Shown piece after piece: positions 1 through 5,283 of a stretch of 5,283 nucleotides of DNA. Positions within the stretch are counted from its first letter, which is position 1, and each line of letters starts with the position of its first letter. The stretch spans positions 1 through 5,283 of the forward strand of contig CALCFP010000542.1 of NCBI GenBank assembly GCA_937900725.1, read 5' to 3'. The notes beneath the pieces are model-generated. The model saw nothing but the letters and a program-made list of their open reading frames with translations. It made no database searches and was not told where the DNA came from. This stretch comes from an uncultured Bacteroidota bacterium. Lineage in GTDB: Bacteria > Bacteroidota > Bacteroidia > Bacteroidales > SZUA-534. The translations under genes were made by a program, and so were the position numbers.

Positions 1-453
1 CTTAGACACTTTGTAGAAATCTGAAATGAATATCAGCGCAAGCACTATGGACAACGAAGCGAAACTGGCCAGAAACGAATTGGCCAATGGAGCGAATATT
101 GCCAGACTTGTATTGGCGAACAGCACAATGGTGGCAACTGCAAACAAGCCTAAATCAAGCCACCGCGCCCACATTTTCAGACGCATCATATTAATTGCAT
201 CGTGGCCGTATTTTGCAAAATATGTGACAAAAAATATGTTTCGCACCAAACTGCCGACATTGTCCTGAACAATCTGGTGGTGGTAAAAGCCAAGTCTTGC
301 TATCAGTAATGTGACGAACAAGAAACCACAAATGAGTATCACCACATTGCAGATGCCAGAAACAATCCGAAGCAATTTCGCAATAATGTCCTGAAAGACG
401 AAAAACTGCTTGAAAAATTTCTCCTTTAAGCGAAATAGAAATCTATTACCCAT
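1..453 (-). CDS. Polytopic inner-membrane protein, N-terminal part (possibly Trk-type K+ transporter)
   Basis: An ATG at 453 opens a minus-strand frame of 151 codons that runs without a stop to base 1, so the 3' part of the gene lies outside the window. No in-frame ATG occurs upstream before a stop at 517-519. The protein begins with a basic, aromatic-rich stretch (residues 1-27). Hydrophobic segments follow at about 28-51, 66-80, 97-120 and 126-145, and it ends in 'ISDFYKVSK'. There is no cleavable signal peptide, so it is predicted to sit in the inner membrane. The layout, with 'LGFYHH' after the first helix and a basic loop before helix 3, resembles my recollection of the N-terminal extension of Bacteroidota TrkH potassium-uptake proteins. 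The diagnostic pore loops would lie beyond the edge. Being a membrane protein gene is well supported; the TrkH assignment is a guess at about 0.3. A hairpin and promoter-like element lie just upstream. Confidence 0.8.
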   Translation of the reverse strand, partial: MGNRFLFRLKEKFFKQFFVFQDIIAKLLRIVSGICNVVILICGFLFVTLLIARLGFYHHQIVQDNVGSLVRNIFFVTYFAKYGHDAINMMRLKMWARWLDLGLFAVATIVLFANTSLAIFAPLANSFLASFASLSIVLALIFISDFYKVSK

Positions 454-466
454 TATCAAAAATGCA

Positions 467-502
467 AAATGCTTCCGCCAAAGATAATTGACGGAAGCAT
501 TT
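467..502 (-). terminator. Hairpin terminator after the PorE-like gene
   Basis: A perfect 11 bp inverted repeat pairs AAATGCTTCCG (502 to 492, minus sense) with CGGAAGCATTT (477 to 467). Three more pairs (479-481 with 488-490) form beyond one C-A mismatch, leaving a 6-nt loop. It begins 22 nt after the stop codon of the 525-2570 gene. On the minus strand it is followed by a T-rich stretch (TGCATTTTTG), which fits an intrinsic terminator of the leftward operon. The next leftward gene starts only 13 nt after the stem, so the hairpin could also modulate readthrough into it or access to its start codon. Confidence 0.65.
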
Positions 503-509
503 CTGCAAG
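479..509 (-). promoter_or_regulatory. Predicted Bacteroidota-type promoter for the leftward membrane gene
   Basis: On the minus strand TATCTTTG (486 to 479) matches the Bacteroides -7 consensus TAnnTTTG exactly. CTTG (509 to 506), three of four matches to the -33 TTTG, lies 19 bp upstream. Transcription would begin near 472-474, giving a leader of about 20 nt before the ATG at 453. The -7 element sits in the loop and upper stem of the terminator hairpin. This is consensus matching only; a single 8-mer match can occur by chance. Confidence 0.4.
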
Positions 510-524
510 AAATATGCTATAAAA

Positions 525-2570
525 TTATTCGGTGCTCAAGACCTTAAACTCCACACGGCGGTTCATTGCTCGGCCCTCTTTTGTAGAGTTGTCGGCAACC
601 GGTTGGTCAAATGCGTAGCCCTTGTATTCCATACGGCTTGCATCGATTCCTTCAGAAACCATAAAGTCGACAACCGCTTTTGCACGGGCTTCAGACAAAC
701 GCTGGTTTGTAGCCTTGCTACCCTGATTGTCGGTGTGGCCTGAAATCTCGATTCGCATTGCCGGGAAATCGCTCATCAGTTTTGTCAAACGTCCAAGTTC
801 GGCGTATGAAGTAGGTTTCAAGTTGGCGCTTCCTGTCTCGAAGAACACGTTCTTCAATATTATCTTGACGTCCTTCTTGATATTGTTCAATGCGATATCC
901 TTTTCAATTTCCTGGTATTCGGTAGCGGCAGGAATGTCAAAGTTTTCAGAGTGGAACAGATAGTTATCGGCCTTGACTGCCAAACCGTAGTTTTTGCCAG
1001 AAGGCAGCGAAACCAAGAATTTGCCTGTTGCAGAGTTGGTCTCTGATGTGAATATCACCTCATTCTTCTCATTATCGATGATATCGATATTTGCGCTAAC
1101 AGGCTCATTGCTGATAGCATCGCGTACCGTACCCTTGACAATAGTCAAGCGGATAGTGACAAGTTCAACAGAAGCCTCCATAACCATATCTGAAACTGGT
1201 TGCGAACGTGCAGAAATCAAGTTGTCTTCGCCACTCAAGGTGTATGGCTTTTCAGGGCCGAGGAATGTCATACGGTAAATATCGAGGCCACCAGAGCCTT
1301 CTGGACGGACACTACTGCAATATCCGTGACGGCCGTTGGCTGAAATAACGAAGCAGAGGTCGTTGTCAGGCGAGTTGATTGGATAACCCATATTCACTGG
1401 CTCCGACCAATTGCCGTTGTCGTCCATCTGTGTCATAAAGATATCGTATCCGCCCATAGTGTTATGTCCTTTTGAACTAAAGTACAGAGTACGTCCATCA
1501 GGGTGCATATACACAGCCTCCTCGTCATATTGAGAGTTTACAATTGGACCAAGGTTGACAGCCTCGCCCCATTTGTCTTTCAGTGTACGGGTGCATACGT
1601 AGATATCAGAGCCACCGTAACCGCCTGGACGGTCACTGACGAAGTAGATTCTGCGTCCATCTGGCGAGAAGCAGGCTGAAGTCTCGCGACTGTCAGAGTT
1701 GATTGGCTTCGGCATTGCCTTTGGATATTCCCATTTGGTACCATTCAAACGGCAAACCTCAATATCGCCATTGCCCTTGCGTCCGTTGTAGATGAGCAAC
1801 TGCTGGCCATCAGGGAACAAACCTACCGTGGCATCGTCGAATTGAGTGTTGATTGGCTCGCCTATTGGTGTCGGCACGCCCCAATTCTTTGCAGTGTTGT
1901 AAGTAATGTAGATATCCTCATCGCATTGTCCATCAAACATATTGGCAGGACGTCCGTTGTTGCGTGTTGAAGTGAAAATCATCATCGACTCGTCGGCAGA
2001 GATAAGCGGGCTGTGGTCGTTGTCACGCGAATTGATAACAGAACCTGCGTTATCGACAAAGCAACGAGCAGGGTCCTCCATCAACTTCTTGCCCACCTCG
2101 CATTCAGCAATGTATTTTTCCAATTGTGGCTTCATTTCTGGTGCGTCAACTGGCGACAAGACTGCCATATGAGCCTTGTATTCTGCAATTGCCTTATCGA
2201 ACTGGCTGTTCAGATGATAGCCTCTGGCAAGCATAAGGTGAATGTCTTCGGCCACATCGCGACGCAATTGGTATGCCTTTTCAAAATAATCGAGACTCTT
2301 GAACTTCATTGGCAAGTTCATATAGCAGACACCGATGCGGTAGTTCAACACCGAATAATTTGGATTAAACCTCTGTGCATCAAGATAATATTGCAAAGCC
2401 TCGTGGTAATAGCCCTTGCTGTAATAACTATCACCGTCCTTGTAATTCATATTAGCCTGTTTGAAGGCATCTTTCTGTGTCGGGAAATAAGACTTGTCAA
2501 ACGGAACATCCTGGCTAAATGCCGAAGTACTACAAATGATTGCAAGTGCAATTATATATAATCGTTTCAT
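525..2570 (-). CDS. PorE-like periplasmic TPR/PD40/regulatory-domain/OmpA protein
   Basis: This encodes a 681-residue exported protein. The ATG at 2570 is preferred over an in-frame TTG at 2576 because it directly begins the signal peptide (MKRLYIIALAII, cleavage near AFS-Q20). Cys13 is not in a lipobox, unlike lipoprotein PorE. TPR-like helices span about 33-165. Five PD40 propeller blades span about 180-435, each with an 'SPDG.R.IYF.S'-type strand (for example residues 301-313) and several with a following 'GG.DIY'. A carboxypeptidase-regulatory-like beta domain covers about 476-560. A C-terminal OmpA domain covers about 570-681, with 'GHTDNQG', 'NQRLSEARA' and 'GRAMNRRVEF'. Asp614 and Arg629 have the 15-residue spacing of the peptidoglycan-binding pair in OmpA. 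The domain order equals that of PorE (PG1058), the peptidoglycan-tethering T9SS component, but Bacteroidota carry many such paralogues and no T9SS gene is in view. It is expected to scaffold a periplasmic or outer-membrane complex. It is the last gene of an operon, 17 bp after the TPR gene. Confidence 0.93.
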   Translation of the reverse strand: MKRLYIIALAIICSTSAFSQDVPFDKSYFPTQKDAFKQANMNYKDGDSYYSKGYYHEALQYYLDAQRFNPNYSVLNYRIGVCYMNLPMKFKSLDYFEKAYQLRRDVAEDIHLMLARGYHLNSQFDKAIAEYKAHMAVLSPVDAPEMKPQLEKYIAECEVGKKLMEDPARCFVDNAGSVINSRDNDHSPLISADESMMIFTSTRNNGRPANMFDGQCDEDIYITYNTAKNWGVPTPIGEPINTQFDDATVGLFPDGQQLLIYNGRKGNGDIEVCRLNGTKWEYPKAMPKPINSDSRETSACFSPDGRRIYFVSDRPGGYGGSDIYVCTRTLKDKWGEAVNLGPIVNSQYDEEAVYMHPDGRTLYFSSKGHNTMGGYDIFMTQMDDNGNWSEPVNMGYPINSPDNDLCFVISANGRHGYCSSVRPEGSGGLDIYRMTFLGPEKPYTLSGEDNLISARSQPVSDMVMEASVELVTIRLTIVKGTVRDAISNEPVSANIDIIDNEKNEVIFTSETNSATGKFLVSLPSGKNYGLAVKADNYLFHSENFDIPAATEYQEIEKDIALNNIKKDVKIILKNVFFETGSANLKPTSYAELGRLTKLMSDFPAMRIEISGHTDNQGSKATNQRLSEARAKAVVDFMVSEGIDASRMEYKGYAFDQPVADNSTKEGRAMNRRVEFKVLSTE

Positions 2571-2587
2571 AATCAATATATTTTATA

Positions 2588-3643
2588 TTATTCGTAGAAT
2601 GAAATGTAGTTTTTGGCCTTTGATATTCCAAGTTCGTAAGCCTTGCGCCAATCGGCCACTGCCTCGTCAAACTTACGTTGCATTTCCTGGCAACTGCCTC
2701 TATTAAGATATGCTTCGGCAAAACCGGCGTTCAACTGAATAGCCTTGCTGAACGATTGGAAAGCCTCATCGTATTTCTTCTGTTTCATTTGTGCGATACC
2801 TATATTATTATAAGAGTATGCGTAGTCGGGATTAATCTGGATGGCCTTTTGGCAATCGGCAATCATACCATCAAAATCGTTCTTCTCAAATTTGGCTCTT
2901 GCCCGGTTGTTTAGTGCTATGTAATATTCAGGATCGACGCTGATTGCCAGTCCGTAATTGCTTATGGCCTCCTCGACATTGCCGTTCTTAAGTTGGGCAC
3001 TTGCCAGATTGTTGTAGGCTGTGGCCAACTTGGGGTCAATCTTGATGGCCATTTGATAGTCGGCTATCGCACCGTCATAGTCCTCCTTCATGCGCTTTGC
3101 GCTTGCTCGGTCGTTGTAGGCTTGTGCGTTATTGCCATCGAGTGTGATTGAAAGTGTAAGGTTGTTGACACTCTCCTCGTAGTTGCCACATTCAAAATAT
3201 GCGACTCCTGCGTAATAATATACTTTTGCTTCATTATAACCGGCCAGCATTGCATCTTCAAAGTCGGTCAAGGCTTCACTCGACTTGTTTTGGTTAAAAT
3301 ATGCCAAACCTCGTCCGTAATATGCCGAAGGCGACTCTTCCAATTCAATCGCCATTGTGAAATCGGCAATGGCGCCATTGTAATCTGCCAATTCAGATTT
3401 TGCAAAGCCTCTGTTTATCAATGCCTTTACAAAAGATGGATTATATGACAATGCTTTTGTAAAACTGTTTATTGCCTCCTGATAATTACGTTGGGCAACA
3501 AAATCGTTGCCAGCATTGAATGCTACCTCTGCATCCTGGTCTCCTGCCAAGATAAGTGTGGAATCATTATTGACTATTTCTTGCGAGAAACCAGCGAAAG
3601 GAATGGCAAGAGCGCACACCAACGAAATAAATCTTAACCTCAT
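2588..3643 (-). CDS. Exported protein of about nine tetratricopeptide repeats
   Basis: This encodes a 351-residue protein. The frame is open up to an ATG at 3709, but the ATG at 3643 is chosen because it starts a signal peptide (MRLRFISLVCALAIPFAGFS, cleavage near residue 20-21). The 22 extra residues would otherwise precede that signal and come from the leader region. Cys10 has no lipobox, so the mature protein is probably soluble in the periplasm. From about residue 39 to 343 it is almost entirely 34-residue TPRs (near 39, 73, 107, 141, 174, 208, 242, 276 and 310), with canonical 'A..NR..A......Y..AI.D...AI..NP' positions. It has no enzymatic or peptidoglycan-binding domain, so it is most likely a protein-interaction scaffold. 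The PorE-like gene follows 17 bp downstream with no terminator between them, so the two are probably co-transcribed and may work in one envelope complex. That partnership is inference. Confidence 0.92.
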   Translation of the reverse strand: MRLRFISLVCALAIPFAGFSQEIVNNDSTLILAGDQDAEVAFNAGNDFVAQRNYQEAINSFTKALSYNPSFVKALINRGFAKSELADYNGAIADFTMAIELEESPSAYYGRGLAYFNQNKSSEALTDFEDAMLAGYNEAKVYYYAGVAYFECGNYEESVNNLTLSITLDGNNAQAYNDRASAKRMKEDYDGAIADYQMAIKIDPKLATAYNNLASAQLKNGNVEEAISNYGLAISVDPEYYIALNNRARAKFEKNDFDGMIADCQKAIQINPDYAYSYNNIGIAQMKQKKYDEAFQSFSKAIQLNAGFAEAYLNRGSCQEMQRKFDEAVADWRKAYELGISKAKNYISFYE

Positions 3644-3672
3644 TACATTAAGTTTTAGACATTTATCAATAT

Positions 3673-3717
3673 TTTCCAAAAATTCAGGACTCAACAAACC
3701 TGCCGTCATTTTGGAAA
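3673..3717 (-). other. Inverted repeat in the operon leader
   Basis: A perfect 9 bp inverted repeat, TTTCCAAAA (3717 to 3709, minus sense) and TTTTGGAAA (3681 to 3673), encloses a second 4 bp pair, CAGG/CCTG (3702 to 3699 with 3688 to 3685), around a 10-nt loop. It lies between the predicted promoter at 3721-3751 and the ATG at 3643. It could therefore fold at the extreme 5' end of the operon mRNA, or serve as a spaced operator. No T tract follows on the minus strand, so it does not look like an intrinsic terminator of the gene ending at 3741. Confidence 0.35.
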
Positions 3718-3720
3718 GGA

Positions 3721-3751
3721 TAAAAATACAAAGTTGGTGTTCAAAAACAAA
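3721..3751 (-). promoter_or_regulatory. Predicted promoter of the TPR / PorE-like operon
   Basis: On the minus strand a perfect -33 TTTG (3751 to 3748) is followed after exactly 19 bp by TATTTTTA (3728 to 3721), which matches the -7 consensus TAnnTTTG except at the last base. The start of transcription would be near 3714-3716, giving a leader of about 72 nt to the ATG at 3643. The -33 element lies inside the last codons of the upstream gene (stop at 3741-3743), so the operon can be transcribed independently of it. Confidence 0.5.
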
Positions 3752-4538
3752 CTGCCTTGACCTTAAAAGTAGTGTTATTTTTTACGGAATAACGCTGATT
3801 AGTGTCGAAAAACCAAATCCATTCCTTGAACGTCACATTTTCTGGCAAATGGCAATAGACAAGCGGAATCTCATTTTCAACAGAGCCATTAACGGGAGAA
3901 TCGACTTGCAAATAGTCGGTTATCAGGCAACTGCGTCCTTTGGGCAATGCATCCACGTGTCGCTGCTGAACTACGGAGCGCACATGCTTCAGATGACTAT
4001 CGTCAACCTTGAATCGTTTTTTAAGATAGTCGCATAGAATGATGTCAAGTTGATTGAGCAGATTCACCGACACAACAAAATCATAATCATCCAATTGGAT
4101 GTCCGGCTTGGCAAAAGTGAATTTCGCAGAGAAATCGTCAAACGAGTTCGCCTGTGTGGCCATTTGTGCTGCACCACCAGTTAGATCGCAAGTGAGAAGA
4201 TGCACATTCGGCATACGTCCGACTCGCATCTTTACAGGTTCAGGATGCACAATATCTACAAGATAGACATCGTCAAACATCTGCGAGAGTTCATCAACTG
4301 GCACGTCATAGAGCCAACCGCTGCCAAGTACCGCAACTGAGCCGTGCCTCGCAGCATTGCGCGCCGATTCCAAAATATATTGCCGGGTATTGTCGAGATG
4401 CGACTGCCAATTGGCCTTTTCGCGCAGGTATCTGCCGCGAATACCCATCTGATCGCCGACATACCCCGCCCTGCGCGCCACCGATGCAAGTGTTTTGGGC
4501 GTAAATAGGGCAACATACATTTTTTTCGAAAAATCCAT
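3741..4538 (-). CDS. Uncharacterised Rossmann-like (SAM-methyltransferase-like) protein
   Basis: This encodes a 265-residue protein with no signal peptide or membrane helix, so it is predicted to be cytoplasmic. The ATG at 4538 is the first in frame, and a second possible start is Met7. After a basic helical N-terminal region (about 1-64) comes a pattern like class I SAM-dependent methyltransferases. A hydrophobic strand and glycine-rich turn 'VAVLGSGWLYDVP' (68-80) fits motif I. 'VYLVDI' (91-96) has an acidic residue ending strand 2. 'NVHLLTCDLT' (111-120) is motif III-like, and 'YDFVVSVNLLNQL' (152-164) is motif IV-like. The C-terminal part contains a 'CLITDYLQV' strand (204-212) and 'KEWIWFF' (238-244). 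The glycine loop has only two glycines and is not a canonical GxGxG, so SAM binding and any methyl transfer are inferences. I cannot name a family or substrate. The gene stands alone between a divergent spacer and an independently promoted operon. Confidence 0.85.
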   Translation of the reverse strand: MDFSKKMYVALFTPKTLASVARRAGYVGDQMGIRGRYLREKANWQSHLDNTRQYILESARNAARHGSVAVLGSGWLYDVPVDELSQMFDDVYLVDIVHPEPVKMRVGRMPNVHLLTCDLTGGAAQMATQANSFDDFSAKFTFAKPDIQLDDYDFVVSVNLLNQLDIILCDYLKKRFKVDDSHLKHVRSVVQQRHVDALPKGRSCLITDYLQVDSPVNGSVENEIPLVYCHLPENVTFKEWIWFFDTNQRYSVKNNTTFKVKAVCF

Positions 4539-4557
4539 TTACAAATCAATTTTGACT

Positions 4558-4588
4558 ATTGCTCCAAAACTTAAAAAAAGTAATTTTG
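4558..4588 (+). promoter_or_regulatory. Predicted promoter for the rightward PorE-like gene
   Basis: TAATTTTG (4581-4588) matches the Bacteroides -7 consensus TAnnTTTG exactly. ATTG (4558-4561), three of four matches to -33 TTTG, lies 19 bp upstream. Transcription would start near 4594, about 20 nt before the ATG at 4614. The 75 bp spacer 4539-4613 is AT-rich and must also hold any promoter of the leftward gene starting at 4538. No equally good leftward element was found. Confidence 0.45.
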
Positions 4589-4613
4589 AAGTTTACACAC
4601 AAAAATTAGTGCG

Positions 4614-5283
4614 ATGTTTTTCAAAAAAAAATCGGCCAACGCGGTTTTAGCGGGATTCATTTGCAGCCTTATGCTGTTCGCATCAACACAAACAGTTGAA
4701 GCACAGTACACAACGAATGAACGCAAACTGCTCAAGTCGGCCAACAACAACTTTGACGCAGGTTTGTACCGCGAGGCACTTCATCAATACATGCAACTCG
4801 ATTCGGTAATAGACGACATAACCTTGCGCTACCAAATCGGACTATGCTACCTGCGGACAACTACTCACAAGAACAAGGCGATAGGCTATCTTGAAGAAGT
4901 ATGCACGCAGGCAGGCTCGCTCATCCCGTACGATGCTTTACGCTATTTAGGCGACGCATATCATTACGACTACCGATTCGAGGATGCCATAAAGCAATAC
5001 AATCTTTTCATTGCCAAAACTGCGAAAAGCGACAAGGCAGACATCAACAAGTTGAACCACTGCAAGCGGATGATAGCCATCTGCAACAACGCCATCGCCA
5101 TAACAGAGCAGCCTTACAAAGTTGAAATAGAACCGATTGCGACCCTAATCGACACTGAATCGGACTATCATCCAATCATCAGTGCCGATGAAAGCATAAT
5201 GGTGTTTATGCGTGAATATGGCGTTGGCAAGGGCTATGATGCCGAACATCGAAGAATGGTTGGGCCAGTCGTCATCACCGTAA
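4614..5283 (+). CDS. Second PorE-like TPR/PD40 exported protein, N-terminal part
   Basis: An ATG at 4614 opens a frame of 223 codons that runs to the window edge; an in-frame TGA at 4587-4589 rules out a longer start. The protein has a basic N-terminus, a hydrophobic core and a cleavage site near VEA-Q31, a type I signal peptide. TPR-like helices cover about 34-165 ('YREALHQYMQLD', 'YQIGLCYL', 'RFEDAIKQYNLFI'). The first PD40 blade begins at about 184 with 'DYHPIISADESIMVF'. The same blocks occur in the same order in the protein at 525-2570 ('YRIGVCYM', 'DHSPLISADESMMIF', 10 of 15 identical in the last block), so the two are paralogues. The remaining blades and any OmpA domain would lie outside the window, so peptidoglycan binding cannot be confirmed for this copy. 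It is divergently transcribed from the methyltransferase-like gene. Confidence 0.88.
   Translation, partial: MFFKKKSANAVLAGFICSLMLFASTQTVEAQYTTNERKLLKSANNNFDAGLYREALHQYMQLDSVIDDITLRYQIGLCYLRTTTHKNKAIGYLEEVCTQAGSLIPYDALRYLGDAYHYDYRFEDAIKQYNLFIAKTAKSDKADINKLNHCKRMIAICNNAIAITEQPYKVEIEPIATLIDTESDYHPIISADESIMVFMREYGVGKGYDAEHRRMVGPVVITV

Noticed and set aside
26..268. 80-codon plus-strand open frame
   Set aside because: It is antisense to the continuous 151-codon minus-strand membrane-protein frame, and its translation shows no domain or signal.
2013..2561. 182-codon plus-strand open frame
   Set aside because: It lies wholly antisense to the clearly coding TPR and PD40 regions of the 525-2570 gene, and its composition looks like a reverse-complement shadow.
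525..2570. Naming the gene porE and calling a T9SS locus
   Set aside because: The domain order matches, but the lipobox is absent, no PorP/SprF or PorK-N gene is in view, and Bacteroidota carry many paralogues with this architecture.
3644..3709. N-terminal extension of the TPR protein to an ATG at 3709
   Set aside because: It would put 22 residues before a good signal peptide, and it lies within the inverted-repeat leader. The ATG at 3643 is the better start.
3507..4037. 176-codon plus-strand open frame spanning the 3644-3740 spacer
   Set aside because: It is antisense to two supported genes and to the predicted promoter, and its product has no recognisable features.
4256..4549. 97-codon minus-strand frame overlapping the methyltransferase-like gene
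   Set aside because: It is a same-strand alternate frame within the 3741-4538 gene. The 265-codon frame has the coherent Rossmann-like pattern and this one does not.
4575..4603. Leftward promoter TTTG-N17-TACTTTTT
   Set aside because: The spacing is short and the -7 match imperfect, in a very AT-rich stretch where such matches arise by chance. It is mentioned only as a weak candidate.
4901..5125. 74-codon plus-strand frame inside the second PorE-like gene
   Set aside because: The overlapping frame from 4614 carries a signal peptide and TPR homology to the paralogue. This one is Arg/His-rich shadow translation.

Overview
The window looks like a chromosomal segment of a member of the Bacteroidota, most likely a Bacteroidales-type organism. 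Three things point there. There are two proteins with the Bacteroidota envelope plan of TPR repeats plus PD40 propeller; the complete one continues into a regulatory-like domain and an OmpA domain. The signal peptides end in 'FSQ' or 'EAQ'. The promoter-like elements fit the Bacteroides pattern (-33 TTTG, about 19 bp, -7 TAnnTTTG), and the start codons lack obvious Shine-Dalgarno sites. No RNA gene, mobile element or CRISPR array is visible.

Layout, left to right. Bases 1-453 (minus) hold the N-terminal 151 codons of a polytopic membrane protein cut by the window edge, possibly the N-terminal part of a Trk-type potassium transporter. Bases 454-524 hold a strong hairpin, apparently the terminator of the operon to its right, with a promoter-like -7 element in its loop that could drive the membrane protein gene. 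Bases 525-3643 (minus) hold a two-gene operon: a secreted protein of about nine TPR repeats (2588-3643), then, after 17 bp, a PorE-like TPR/PD40/regulatory-domain/OmpA protein (525-2570). Its predicted promoter (3721-3751) overlaps the end of the preceding gene, and the leader contains an inverted repeat. Bases 3741-4538 (minus) encode a 265-residue cytoplasmic protein with a Rossmann-like, SAM-methyltransferase-like core that I do not recognise further. A 75 bp AT-rich divergent spacer (4539-4613) separates it from a rightward gene (4614 to the edge), which encodes the first 223 residues of a second PorE-like TPR/PD40 protein.

Working together: three of the five genes encode exported proteins built from protein-binding repeats, and one of these carries a peptidoglycan-binding OmpA domain. 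The likely theme is a cell-envelope scaffold anchored to peptidoglycan, of the type exemplified by PorE (PG1058) of the type IX secretion system. No PorP/SprF, PorK/L/M/N or T9SS cargo gene is in view, so a T9SS role is not established. The locus appears to be a fairly ordinary Bacteroidota envelope region. The most interesting points are the paired PorE-like paralogues, the overlapping terminator and promoter, and the unassigned Rossmann-like protein. Both edge genes are open to the window end and were read directly from the sequence.
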